Assembly (NCBI RefSeq): GCF_021261325.1
Contig: NZ_JAJSBI010000018.1
Location: forward strand, 140,973 to 204,972
Source of the DNA: Streptomyces guryensis
Lineage (GTDB): Bacteria > Actinomycetota > Actinomycetes > Streptomycetales > Streptomycetaceae
Direction: 5' to 3'
DNA length: 64,000 nucleotides
Made by a program: the position numbers and the translations under genes. Below the pieces are notes generated by a model. It had not been told where the DNA came from and did no database searches. It saw nothing but the letters and a program-made list of their open reading frames with translations. This document shows, piece after piece, positions 1-8,240 of this stretch. The number at the start of each line of letters is the position of its first letter. Positions within the stretch are counted from its first letter, which is position 1.

Positions 1-37
1 CGGAACGGGAGTCTGCGAGGGCGCCCCCCCGGACATG

Positions 38-83
38 GGTCGGGGAACGGTTTCCCTCCCCCGAAGGCAACCGTTCCCCGACC
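38..83. terminator. strong hairpin, likely terminator downstream of the astacin-like gene
   Basis: A perfect 15-bp inverted repeat (38-52 and 69-83, arm GGTCGGGGAACGGTT) encloses a 16-nt loop. It lies 56 nt beyond the stop codon of the minus-strand protease gene. There is no clear T tract, as is common for terminators in GC-rich actinomycetes. It could also serve a gene entering from the left of the window. Confidence 0.7.
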
Positions 84-139
84 GCTCCCCCGGCGCCGGA
101 CTGTGGGCCGGCTGACCGCGTGGGCGCGGATCTGTGCTG

Positions 140-1225
140 TCACCAGCACATGACCGCTGATTCCCCCGGACCCCACGCGGAGTACAGACGTACTCGGACG
201 AAGTAGCGGCGGCCCTTGACGAGCCGGGCCTTGATGGTGGCGTTGTGCGGTGCTCCGCCGTCGTCCCGGCCGGCGAGGTAGCGGGCTTCCCCGTCCCGCT
301 CCTCGAAGACCACGACGACGGAGTCGCTCGCGCCGAAGGTGCCGATGGTGTACTCGCGGGTCTGAGGCGGGTCGACGGTGAAGTCGGCCTGCTCGCCGGG
401 GCCGATGCCGAGCGGCGCGGAGCGGAAGGGCACGAGCGAGGGCGGCCGTGGCACGTCGGCCGGCGGATACCAGCGCAGCACGAACTCCTTGTCGGCCGGC
501 GAGAGTGTGCCGGGCGGGTGCAGGCCCCCGCGGAACTGCTCCGGCTCCAGGATCAGCCCGTCCGAGAACGCATACTCCATGATCGACTGCGGGTCCCAGA
601 CGGAGCCGTTGACCTCGTCCGGGTCGAGCTTGCGCAGGATGTTGGAGAACGTCCTGTCCCGGCTCCAGAAGTTCGGCGGGCCAGCCAGCTCGGCGTAGAC
701 GGCCTCGTCGTCCCAGTGGATGCCGGCGAACGGGCTCTGGTGTTCGTGCAGCATGCCGAGCGCGTGCCCGATCTCGTGCAGTGCCGTCCCGTGCTCCCCG
801 GGCGCGGTCAGGTCCCAGCCGAAGTTCATGGTGCGTTCGTTCTGGCCGACCCGCAGACAGTCCTTGCCCACCGTCGACCAGGAGCCGTCACCGAGCTGGA
901 ACCCGATGCGCAGCTCGGCCTCCGAGCGGTCGCCGACCTCGACGAACGACACGCCGATGCCGAGGCCCTGCCACTCCTGGAAGCATTCGCGCACCACGTC
1001 CCGCTGTTCCTTGGTGCCGACCCACGAGACCCGGCGGGACTGCCCGGTTCCCGGTACCGGAATGACCGACCCGTCGGAGTCGCCGTCGAAGAACCAGTAG
1101 TGCACAACCGTGCCGTTGACCCACATCGACCGTCCGCCGACGAGCGCACTGAGCCGCTCGGCGGTCAGCCCCGGTGTGAAAGCGGGGGCCGACCGCTGCG
1201 CGAGGGAGCAGCAGCGTCCGGTCAT
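140..1225 (-). CDS. astacin-like (M12A) zinc metalloprotease without signal peptide
   Basis: Predicted zinc endopeptidase of about 361 aa. The metzincin signature HEIGHALGMLHEHQSP carries the zinc ligands His150, His154 and His160 and the catalytic Glu151 (numbered from the ATG at 1225), and the Met-turn SIMEY supplies the astacin-type tyrosine. The region after about residue 260 has the look of a beta-rich C-terminal domain. The longer reading frame begins at 1279, but that start lies inside an inverted repeat (1273-1303) that looks regulatory, so the internal ATG is preferred. No hydrophobic signal peptide or lipobox is visible from either start, which is odd for an astacin, since these are normally secreted; a cytoplasmic role is inferred. 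It is divergent from a LuxR-type regulator and is the first of three unrelated proteases within 8 kb. Family assignment is firm; substrate unknown. Confidence 0.85.
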   Translation of the reverse strand: MTGRCCSLAQRSAPAFTPGLTAERLSALVGGRSMWVNGTVVHYWFFDGDSDGSVIPVPGTGQSRRVSWVGTKEQRDVVRECFQEWQGLGIGVSFVEVGDRSEAELRIGFQLGDGSWSTVGKDCLRVGQNERTMNFGWDLTAPGEHGTALHEIGHALGMLHEHQSPFAGIHWDDEAVYAELAGPPNFWSRDRTFSNILRKLDPDEVNGSVWDPQSIMEYAFSDGLILEPEQFRGGLHPPGTLSPADKEFVLRWYPPADVPRPPSLVPFRSAPLGIGPGEQADFTVDPPQTREYTIGTFGASDSVVVVFEERDGEARYLAGRDDGGAPHNATIKARLVKGRRYFVRVRLYSAWGPGESAVMCW

Positions 1226-1272
1226 GCGCACAGGTTGCCGTGGGCGGGGTGACAGGCGCCTGAGTCGGGGGC

Positions 1273-1303
1273 TACTCAAGTCACCCTGTATCAGGGTTGA
1301 GTA
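1273..1303. promoter_or_regulatory. nested inverted repeat between divergent astacin and LuxR genes, candidate operator
   Basis: TACTCAA (1273-1279) pairs with TTGAGTA (1297-1303), and inside it CCCTG (1284-1288) pairs with CAGGG (1292-1296) around TAT. Both arms are perfect; the left one has a 4-nt insertion between its two blocks. It sits in the short divergent region and overlaps the most upstream possible starts of both genes, which argues for the downstream starts. It may be bound by the adjacent LuxR-type protein (inference). Confidence 0.5.
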
Positions 1304-1320
1304 CTCGCGCTCATACTCCC

Positions 1321-3270
1321 GTGACGACTTTCGAACGCGAGGCGAAGACCCTTGAACTGCCCTGGCAGTTCACCGGACGTGAGGACGAGCTCGAGCTGAT
1401 CCGCCGCTCCCTGACCGCAGGCCGGCACGGCATCGTGGTCACCGGCCCGGTCGGCTGTGGCAAGACCCGGCTGGTCACCGAGGCCGTGCGGGGCAGCGAC
1501 CGCGCCCGCGCGGCCGGGACGCCCGAGACCCGGCACCTCCCCTTCGCCGCGTTCGCCCACCTGCTGCCCGAGGCGGTCTCCCTGCACCGGGCGGTCCAAC
1601 TCCTGTCCGGGGTACGGCTGCTGGTGGTCGACGACGCGCACCTGCTCGACGACGCCTCGGCCGCTCTCGTGCACCAGCTGGCCGTGCACGGCCGCACCCG
1701 CCTGGTCGTCGTCGCCGACGGGGGCCCCTACCCCGGGGCGATCTCCCGGCTGTGGACCGGGGAGCTGCTGCCGCGCCTCGCCCTGGAGCCTTTGCCCCGC
1801 GAGGACACCGAGCAGCTCCTCGCGGCGGGCGCCGGGGGCAGCCTGGAGCCGCTCACCCTGAACCGCCTCCACCACCTGTGCCAGGGAGACCTGAGGCTGC
1901 TGCGCGAACTGATGGACGCCGTGCGCGAGCGCGGTCTGCTCACCCGCCTCCTCCCGGACACGGACGAATGGGCGTGGCGCGGCCCGGTGCCGGTGACGGC
2001 GACCGTCCGCCAGCGCACCGCCCAGGTCCTCGAACGTCCCGGCTCCGAGGAGCGCGGGATCCTCGAACGCCTGGCCTTCGCGGAGCCCCTGCCCCTGCAC
2101 ATGGACGACCTCGACCTGTGCCTCCTGGAAAACCTCGAGGCCGACGGCCTGATCCGCATCGACGACCAGTGCGACCAGGACAACCAGGGCACGGTCCGCC
2201 TCGTCCACCCCCTGCACGGCCCGGTGCTGCGCTCCGCGGCCGGCAGGCTCCGGGCGAGGCGCCTGTCCCGCACACCGGCACAGTGCGCCGCGGCCCTCGC
2301 CGCCGAGTCGGCAGCGCTGACCCGCCGGATCGAGCAGACGGACGTACGGTTGCTGCCGACGCCCGTGGGGGAGTGGCTCGCTCAGGAGGGCGCACCGGTA
2401 CCCGCCGGGTACGCGGCCGTGCGCGCGCGGTTCTCGCGGCTTCGGGGGGAGCTGCGGGAGGCGGCGGCCTGGGCGCGCGAAGGGCTGCGGGGCGCTGCGG
2501 ACGACGCGTCCTGCCGTACCGAACTCGCCCTGGCCGCCGCACAGTCGGGGGATGCGGCGAGGGCCCGGGAGGCCGTGGCGGACCACCCTGACCTGGACGA
2601 GCCGTCCGCCTGGCTGATCGCGGCCCGCGGGGACGTGGACGGGGCGCTGGCGGCGATCGGCGACACCACCGACGGCATGGTGCGACGGTACGGCGACGGC
2701 AGCGACGGCATGGCCGCGAGCTCCGATCGCAGGGGCGCCGCGACGGCCGAGATCGCCGGCAGTGCCGGCGCGTTCGCCCTCTACGACGCCGTACGGCTCG
2801 GAGCCCCGGAGAAGGTCGCCGAGCGCCTCCCCGCCGACGGTCTGTTCGCCCTGCACGCCGAGGCGCTGGCCCGCGAGGACGGACCGGCGCTGGACCGGGC
2901 CGCGGAGGCGCTGGAGGGGCGCGGGTTCCTGCTGTTCGCGGCCGAGGCGTACGCGCAGGCCGTGCGTGCGCACCGCGACCCCCGCGCCGCACGCACCTCA
3001 CGCACGCGCGCCGTCGCCCTGGCCCGCCGCTGCCAGGGCGCCCGCACCCCGGCCCTGGCGGGGCTGGTCCTGGGCGAACTGACCGCCCGCCAGCGGCAGA
3101 TCGTCACCCTGGCGGCCGCGGGCCTGAGCAACCGGCAGATCGCGGAACAGCTCACGCTGTCCATCCGCACCGTCGGCAATCACCTCTACAGCGCCTACGC
3201 CCGGCTCGGTGCGAGCGACCGGGGCGCTCTGCCGTGGCTCGTGGAGCTGCCGGACGCGCAGCCCGCCTGA
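1321..3270 (+). CDS. LAL-type LuxR family transcriptional regulator with AAA ATPase domain
   Basis: A 649-aa DNA-binding regulator. A Walker A motif GPVGCGKT lies at residues 42-49, a hydrophobic-Asp-Asp Walker B-like stretch (LLVVDDAHL) about 55 residues later, and a long helical middle region follows. The C-terminus (about 587-640) is a typical LuxR helix-turn-helix: LTARQRQIVTLAAAGLSNRQ and then IAEQLTLSIRTVGNHLYSAY. This is the architecture of the large ATP-binding LuxR (LAL) regulators, although it is shorter than the classical 900-aa members. A TTG at 1297 would add 8 residues but lies in the inverted repeat, so GTG 1321 is chosen; neither has a strong ribosome binding site. Divergent from the astacin-like gene, which it may control. 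Confidence 0.85.
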   Translation: MTTFEREAKTLELPWQFTGREDELELIRRSLTAGRHGIVVTGPVGCGKTRLVTEAVRGSDRARAAGTPETRHLPFAAFAHLLPEAVSLHRAVQLLSGVRLLVVDDAHLLDDASAALVHQLAVHGRTRLVVVADGGPYPGAISRLWTGELLPRLALEPLPREDTEQLLAAGAGGSLEPLTLNRLHHLCQGDLRLLRELMDAVRERGLLTRLLPDTDEWAWRGPVPVTATVRQRTAQVLERPGSEERGILERLAFAEPLPLHMDDLDLCLLENLEADGLIRIDDQCDQDNQGTVRLVHPLHGPVLRSAAGRLRARRLSRTPAQCAAALAAESAALTRRIEQTDVRLLPTPVGEWLAQEGAPVPAGYAAVRARFSRLRGELREAAAWAREGLRGAADDASCRTELALAAAQSGDAARAREAVADHPDLDEPSAWLIAARGDVDGALAAIGDTTDGMVRRYGDGSDGMAASSDRRGAATAEIAGSAGAFALYDAVRLGAPEKVAERLPADGLFALHAEALAREDGPALDRAAEALEGRGFLLFAAEAYAQAVRAHRDPRAARTSRTRAVALARRCQGARTPALAGLVLGELTARQRQIVTLAAAGLSNRQIAEQLTLSIRTVGNHLYSAYARLGASDRGALPWLVELPDAQPA

Positions 3271-3285
3271 GCCGCGCCCATGAAC

Positions 3286-3329
3286 CGGCGGTCTGACCCC
3301 CAGTATTCGGGGGAGGGGTCAGGCCGCCG
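3286..3329. terminator. hairpin after the LuxR gene
   Basis: The 15-nt arms 3286-3300 and 3315-3329 pair throughout with a single T.G wobble and enclose a 14-nt loop. The hairpin begins 16 nt after the LuxR stop and lies between two convergent genes, so it can act in both directions. Confidence 0.75.
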
Positions 3330-3359
3330 ACCGCTGCCGGGAGCGCCGGGTGTGTCTCG

Positions 3360-3887
3360 TCAGGCGTAGGTCCAGCGCCACCGGCTCGCGCTGTACGTGC
3401 ATTTGATCGACGTGCCGCCCGCGGTGGTCGTGACCGCCCCGTGGTCGCTGTCGCGGCAGAACTGTCCCGCCGAGTAGCAGTTGCCCGCGTTGGACGTGAT
3501 CGAGCACGTGCCCACGCTGTCCTGGCTGCTACTGCTACTGCTACTGCTACTGCTACTGCTACTGGTGCTGTTGCTGCCCGTGCCGGCGGCTTTGGCGGCG
3601 GCGGTCTTGGTGACGGTGACCGTCGGGCCGGGCTTCGCCGCGGCCTTGACGGTTTCGGTGACCGTCGGACCCGGCTCCGGCGTGGCCGTCACGGTCGCCG
3701 TGATGGTCGTCGCGGGCTTGACCTTGGCCTCGACGGGCTGTTTGTCGCTGTTCGCGGGGGAGGCGATGAGCGCGCCCGCGAAGAGCAGGCCGGCGCCGCC
3801 GAGCCACACTCGCTTGCGCTTGCGCAGCGGACGCATGTCCGGCGGGCGTGGCGCCGGCGGTATGGGTGCCGTGTACGGGTTGGTCAT
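3360..3887 (-). CDS. membrane-anchored poly-serine protein with conserved Cys-rich C-terminus
   Basis: A 175-aa protein: proline-rich N-terminus, a basic stretch (RPLRKRKR), one hydrophobic segment at about residues 27-43 and then an extended Val/Thr/Ala/Pro-rich linker. A run of about 14 serines follows, and then a roughly 50-residue C-terminal module with three or four cysteines (GTCSITSNAGNCYSAGQFCR). The topology suggests a signal anchor placing a flexible stalk and a small Cys-containing head outside the cell. Proteins of this layout are common hypothetical proteins in Streptomyces; no biochemical function is known to me. The serine run is encoded by a hexanucleotide repeat. Four GTGA repeats lie 56-90 nt upstream of the start. 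Confidence 0.75.
   Translation of the reverse strand: MTNPYTAPIPPAPRPPDMRPLRKRKRVWLGGAGLLFAGALIASPANSDKQPVEAKVKPATTITATVTATPEPGPTVTETVKAAAKPGPTVTVTKTAAAKAAGTGSNSTSSSSSSSSSSSSSQDSVGTCSITSNAGNCYSAGQFCRDSDHGAVTTTAGGTSIKCTYSASRWRWTYA
3529..3564. repeat. six perfect CTACTG hexanucleotide repeats encoding poly-Ser
   Basis: Six uninterrupted copies of CTACTG, read on the minus strand as alternating AGT/AGC serine codons. Copy-number change would alter the length of the serine linker by two residues per unit without breaking the frame. Confidence 0.9.
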
Positions 3888-3938
3888 CTCGTCCCCCTGG
3901 GTGTTTCAGGTGGAGTGACCGTAGTGCCCCACAAGGAG

Positions 3939-3977
3939 GCATGTGAAGAATCTGTGAGGAGAGTGATCATTCTGTGA
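3939..3977 (-). promoter_or_regulatory. four TCAC direct repeats spaced 11-9-11 nt upstream of the poly-Ser gene
   Basis: On the minus strand TCAC recurs at 3977, 3966, 3957 and 3946, forming two roughly 20-nt tandem units (TCACAGAATGATCACTCTCC and TCACAGATTCTTCACATGCC, 15 of 20 identical). The 11-nt period on one DNA face resembles binding sites of OmpR/PhoB-type response regulators such as Streptomyces PhoP, but the match to a PHO-box consensus is only partial. Located 56-90 nt upstream of the start at 3887. Confidence 0.4.
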
Positions 3978-4030
3978 CCGTCGTTCTGGGGCGCCGCGTC
4001 CAGGACTACTCGGGCCGACGCCCCGCGAGT

Positions 4031-6634
4031 TCAGGCCGCCCCGAACGCCGTGAACGCCCACCCCGTCGCCTGGTGCAGCGCATCCCCCGGCAGCGAGGCG
4101 CGCGCGTCGCGCAGGGCCTCGGCCAGCGACAGGCCCGCGCTCAGACCCTTGTGCAGGGCGAGCATCAGCGGCACCACGGCGTGGTCGTTGACTGGTGCGC
4201 TGCTGGCCACGACCCCCGCCGTGCCGAGGGGCAGCAGGGCGGTGACCAGGCCGAGGAGTTCGTCCGCGCCTACCGAGGCGAGGCGGGCGGTGTCGCAGCT
4301 GGACAGGATGATCCGGTACGGGCTGCGCGCCAGGCGTTCGAAGTCGTGGACGATGAGCGGCCCGTCGGCCATTCGCAGTGCGGAGAACAGGGGGCTGTCG
4401 GCGCGGAACGTGCCGTGCGCGGCGATGTGGGCCAGCGTGGCGCCGTCGAGTTCCTCCAGGACACGCGGCACGCGCGCGTCGTCGTGTTCCAGCAGGGTGG
4501 GTCTGCCGTAGCGGTCTGCGAGTTCGGGTACTTCCGCGCCGCCGGTGGCGAGCCCCGGTCCGCGGACCAGGACGTGGCGGCCGCCGGGCGGCGGCTCGGT
4601 CTCGTGGGCGCGCAGCCAGCTGCCGGCCGACGGCGACACGCTCAGCACCCGCTCCCGCAGCGACGGCAGCAGCGCCCACGGCACGCGGTGCAGCCTGCCG
4701 GGCGGTACGACCACCACCGGGCCGCCGCCCAGTTGGACGGCGGCCGGTCCGAGCAGCAGCTCCTCCAGTCGGCGGCCCATGGCCTCGACCACCGGAAGCC
4801 GCGCCTCCGCGCCCGGGTGGGCCAACCGCCGCAGCCCGGCCTGCACATGCTCGGCCTCGGTCTCGGCGTCGGCGAGCAGCCCCGCCTCGAACCGCCGCAC
4901 CCGCCCCTGCCCGCACAGCAGCACCTGGACCCGGCCGTCGAGCACGGCGAGCTCCACCAGCCGCACCTCGCCCAGCCGTTCCAGCAGCCTGCCGACGTCG
5001 AAGCGGTCCTCGGCGCCCGGCCCGTCGCCGCGCATGTGCAGGGTCCGGGAGCGGATCTCCCGCTCCAGACGCCGCTGTTCACGCTCCAGGGTCGGGATCG
5101 GGTGGCCGTCGCTGCGGGCCTCCTCCGCGCGGGCGGCGATCTCCCGGAACGCCGTCAGGCTGCCGAGCAGGACCGGGTCGGCGGGCGGCCGGGTGGGCGG
5201 CGTGGACAGGACGGTGGCCCGCCAGCGTTCGCTCCACATCAGCAGCCGGCGCGGGCTGCCCGCGTCGAGGCTCGCCCGCTGGGCCAACGCGGCCAGCTCC
5301 GCGCCCTGTTCGGTGGCGCGGGCCCGCAGCTCGGAGGCACCCAGCGTCATCCGGTGGTCGTCGAGCACGTCGAGGCCACGCCGGCACGCCTCCAGGACGC
5401 CCCGGCCGGAACCGGCGGCCCGCGCGCGCAGCGCCTGCGCGGCCCAGCCCGTCATCCGCGCCAGCGGCGGCCCGCTGTGCCGGGAGCGGGCGGCGACGGC
5501 CAGATGCCGCTCGGCGTCCGCCGTCCAGCCGAGGCCCAGCGCGATCCGGCCCGCGAGCAGCGAGGCCTCCGGGGCGGCCGGCGCGCCGAACGAGGCGAGC
5601 CGCTCGGCCACCGCCGCCGCGTCCGCGACCAGGCGTCCCGAGCGGCGCCCGGCGGCCACCCGCGCCTCGATCAGCACCAGCCGGGCATGCGTCTCCCACC
5701 AGGTGCGCCGCTGCCCGGCGAACAGCCGTACCGCCAGCGCCGCGCGCGCGATCGCCGTGTGCGGATCGCCCGCCAGACGCGCCGCGCGGGCCGCGACCAG
5801 CAGCAGCTCTGCCTTCCGGGTGGACTGCCCGCCGATGCCGTCGAGCGCCCCTATGGCCGTGTCCGCCTCGGCGAGCGCCTCGGGGGCGAGCCCGGCGGCC
5901 ATCAACACCTCGCAGCGCCGGATGTAGAGCATGAACGACGGCGTGCCCAGCTTGGCGTACCGCTCCTCGGCCTCGTCCAGAAGCCGCAGCGCGACCGGGA
6001 TGTCGCCCGACCGGAACGCGGCGAGTCCCCGGCTCTCCACCACGTCCGCCTTGTCGTGCTCCTGGCCGGTGGTGTCCCACTGGGCATGCGCGGCGGTGAA
6101 GTCCGCCTCCGCCCGGTCCACCGCCCCGAGAGCCAGATGCACCGTGGCCCGCAGGGTCAGCGCCCGCGCCGTCCATATGACGTCATCCGCCTGCCGCAGC
6201 ACGGGAATCGCCCGGCGTACGTCCTCCAGCGCCTCCCGGTGCCGGCCCAGCACCCAGGACGCGTAGGCCCGCCGGAACAGGACACGCGCGCGGGTGTGCC
6301 CGCTGCTCACCGCGACACCCCGCTCCAGCGCCTCCAGGCCCTGCCGGGTGCGGCCGGAGTGCACCAGCGCCACGCCGAGGGTGGCCAGGATGTCCGCCTC
6401 CCGGTCGGGCGCCTGGGCGCGCGCGGCCAGATCGCGGGCGCGGCGCAGATGGTGCAGCGCGATCCGCATGTCGCCCCAGTCCCGCTGCCAGATGCCGATC
6501 ACCTGGTGCGCGACGGAGGCGCGCCACGGCGTGGGACCGGAGTCCAGCACGCCCTGTGCCCGCGCCCGGGCCTCGCCGGGGTCGGCGAACACCATCGGCA
6601 GCAGTTCGAGAACCGAGTCGCTTCCCGCTGTCAC
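4031..6634 (-). CDS. TPR-CHAT protein, caspase-like cysteine protease
   Basis: An 867-aa protein. Roughly the first 350 residues are alpha-helical TPR-like repeats (for example ALHHLRRARDLAARAQAPDR), followed by more helical sequence and a C-terminal CHAT domain from about residue 580. The catalytic dyad of the caspase/separase clan is present: His740 in HIAAHGTF and Cys780 in LSSCDTARL; the Cys codon was confirmed at 4295-4297. CHAT proteins are protease cores of bacterial immune and cell-death systems such as the Craspase TPR-CHAT (Csx29) and gasdermin-activating proteases. No signal peptide or membrane segment is seen, so it should act in the cytoplasm, with the TPR part as sensor or scaffold (inference). 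It is divergent from an S8 protease across 110 bp, which ties it to the protease/sigma genes on the other side. Confidence 0.9.
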   Translation of the reverse strand: MTAGSDSVLELLPMVFADPGEARARAQGVLDSGPTPWRASVAHQVIGIWQRDWGDMRIALHHLRRARDLAARAQAPDREADILATLGVALVHSGRTRQGLEALERGVAVSSGHTRARVLFRRAYASWVLGRHREALEDVRRAIPVLRQADDVIWTARALTLRATVHLALGAVDRAEADFTAAHAQWDTTGQEHDKADVVESRGLAAFRSGDIPVALRLLDEAEERYAKLGTPSFMLYIRRCEVLMAAGLAPEALAEADTAIGALDGIGGQSTRKAELLLVAARAARLAGDPHTAIARAALAVRLFAGQRRTWWETHARLVLIEARVAAGRRSGRLVADAAAVAERLASFGAPAAPEASLLAGRIALGLGWTADAERHLAVAARSRHSGPPLARMTGWAAQALRARAAGSGRGVLEACRRGLDVLDDHRMTLGASELRARATEQGAELAALAQRASLDAGSPRRLLMWSERWRATVLSTPPTRPPADPVLLGSLTAFREIAARAEEARSDGHPIPTLEREQRRLEREIRSRTLHMRGDGPGAEDRFDVGRLLERLGEVRLVELAVLDGRVQVLLCGQGRVRRFEAGLLADAETEAEHVQAGLRRLAHPGAEARLPVVEAMGRRLEELLLGPAAVQLGGGPVVVVPPGRLHRVPWALLPSLRERVLSVSPSAGSWLRAHETEPPPGGRHVLVRGPGLATGGAEVPELADRYGRPTLLEHDDARVPRVLEELDGATLAHIAAHGTFRADSPLFSALRMADGPLIVHDFERLARSPYRIILSSCDTARLASVGADELLGLVTALLPLGTAGVVASSAPVNDHAVVPLMLALHKGLSAGLSLAEALRDARASLPGDALHQATGWAFTAFGAA

Positions 6635-6700
6635 TCAAAGGATGGTAGTGGCCGTGGTTGCGCCCCACACCGGTTTGGCGCTGTATCAATCGACGGCTCC

Positions 6701-6724
6701 GCGACTCTGACTGACGACAGTCGC
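6701..6724. promoter_or_regulatory. short inverted repeat in the CHAT/S8 divergent promoter region
   Basis: GCGACT (6701-6706) and AGTCGC (6719-6724) with a 12-nt spacer, immediately before the ribosome binding site GGGGGAGG of the S8 gene. It is short and could be chance; it is noted because it is the only symmetric element in the 110-bp divergent region. Confidence 0.25.
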
Positions 6725-6744
6725 CTCAAGGGGGAGGACACGCC

Positions 6745-8181
6745 ATGGCACCGCAGCGATTCCACGAGCAGTTCGACCAGATCCAGCGTTCGATGCCGGA
6801 CGTCTCGCTCGCTCTGGGGCCCGACGACGCGGCGGAGTTCATCTACGAGAAGGGCGTGGTCCTGGCCCGCGACGGTGAGGAGGCGCGGCTCGTCGAGGAC
6901 ACCGTGCGCGGCCACTTCACCGAGGCGACCGGCCTGACCGCCGACCATGTGCGGCGGGTGAGTCCGGAGACCAACCGCTCGGGCATCACCCGCATCCAGG
7001 TCGGCGACCCGGGCCACGGCGACCGGCGCGGCGACCGGGCGGTCGCGCACGCCCTGCGGGCCATGCGCGAGCACGAGGGGCGCGCCCAGCACCGGCTGGT
7101 CAGCCGCAACCACGTGGTGTCGATCGCGGTCAACTCCTGTCCCGGCGACGAGCCCGTGCCCGCCCCGCTCACCCAGGGCACCAACCCGGCCGCGGCCCAG
7201 GCCGGTCACGACGCGGACACCGCCGTGGGCGTCCTCGTCGTCGACAACGGCCTCACCCACGACCACGGCATGGTGCCGCTGCTCGCCCACGTCGAGGGCG
7301 ACCTGCACGGCACCGAGACCGACGACCAGGGCAACCTGCTGCAGTACGTCGGCCACGGCACGTTCATCGCGGGCCTCCTCGCGGCCGTCGCACCCAACAC
7401 GAACGTCACCGTGCGCAACACCCTCAACGACGCCGGTGCCATTCTTGAGTCCGAGTTCGGGCAGCGGCTCTTCGACGCAGTCGACGAGCACGGCTGGCCG
7501 GACGTCATCAGCCTGTCCGCCGGCACCTCCAACGGCCGCGCCGACGGCCTGCTCGGCGTCGAGAGCTTCATGCAGGAACTGCGCACCCAGCGCACCCTGT
7601 TGGTGGCCGCGGCCGGCAACAACGCCAGCGCCACACCGTTCTGGCCCGCCGCCTACGCCTCCTTGCCCGACTACTCGGACGCCGTCCTCTCCGTCGGCGC
7701 GCTGCGCAGCGACGGCGAATACGGCGCCTGCTTCAGCAACCACGGCTCCTGGGTGAACGTCTACGCCCCCGGCGAGCGCCTCACCAGCGCCCTGACCGGC
7801 TTCGACGCGCCCGTCCCGTACGTCTACCAGCACTCCACGTACGACGCCTGCCGCTTCGGCTTCACCTACGCCTGCACCTGCCAGTACCCGCGCCACACCG
7901 GCGCGCTGAGCGAGGCCGGCACGCCCACCTCCGTCAAGGCGGACCAGGTGATGTTCGAGGGGTACGCACACTGGAGCGGCACCTCGTTCTCCGCTCCCGT
8001 GGCCGCCGGCATGGTCGCCGCCTATATGACGGCCAACAAGATGAGCGACGCGCGTGCCGCCCGTAAGCAACTGCTCGCGCACAACACCGGGTTCGCGGAA
8101 GTACGCGGGGCGCACGTACCGGCGCTGCGCCCGGCCGGTTGGCGCCCGGGTCCGGTCGTGCAGCTCGCTCCCCGCGCATGA
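6745..8181 (+). CDS. subtilisin-like (S8) serine protease, cytoplasmic, CHAT-associated
   Basis: A 478-aa protein with a complete subtilase active site: Asp167 (VLVVDNGL), His204 (YVGHGTFIAG), oxyanion Asn292 (AAAGNNAS) and Ser414 (GTSFSAPVAAG). The first 155 or so residues could be a prodomain or an interaction domain. An insert with three clustered cysteines (CRFGFTYACTC) lies between the Asn and Ser motifs. There is no signal peptide, so unlike most subtilases it should remain inside the cell. The start at 6745 has a good ribosome binding site (GGGGGAGG, 6730-6737). It shares a divergent promoter region with the CHAT gene; the sigma-factor gene follows directly and may overlap its stop. 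The context suggests a zymogen or effector protease activated by or activating its CHAT neighbour (inference). Confidence 0.9.
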   Translation: MAPQRFHEQFDQIQRSMPDVSLALGPDDAAEFIYEKGVVLARDGEEARLVEDTVRGHFTEATGLTADHVRRVSPETNRSGITRIQVGDPGHGDRRGDRAVAHALRAMREHEGRAQHRLVSRNHVVSIAVNSCPGDEPVPAPLTQGTNPAAAQAGHDADTAVGVLVVDNGLTHDHGMVPLLAHVEGDLHGTETDDQGNLLQYVGHGTFIAGLLAAVAPNTNVTVRNTLNDAGAILESEFGQRLFDAVDEHGWPDVISLSAGTSNGRADGLLGVESFMQELRTQRTLLVAAAGNNASATPFWPAAYASLPDYSDAVLSVGALRSDGEYGACFSNHGSWVNVYAPGERLTSALTGFDAPVPYVYQHSTYDACRFGFTYACTCQYPRHTGALSEAGTPTSVKADQVMFEGYAHWSGTSFSAPVAAGMVAAYMTANKMSDARAARKQLLAHNTGFAEVRGAHVPALRPAGWRPGPVVQLAPRA

Positions 8182-8240
8182 GGTCTGGAACGGTCCCCTC
8201 CACGGCGTACGATGACTTGCCGTACACGAGGGGTGGGTCC

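Noticed and set aside
3529..3564. Short tandem repeats as a CRISPR-like array
   Set aside because: 6-bp units without spacers inside a coding region encoding serines; no cas genes.
3974..6937. Very long open frame on the plus strand opposite the CHAT gene
   Set aside because: Arg/Gly/Pro/Gln-rich low-complexity translation with no motif; typical antisense shadow in GC-rich DNA.
8139..8240. Upstream extension of the sigma factor to 8139
   Set aside because: Would overlap the S8 coding end by more than 40 nt and adds non-sigma-like residues; GTG 8241 has the better ribosome binding site, with ATG 8178 as the only credible alternative.
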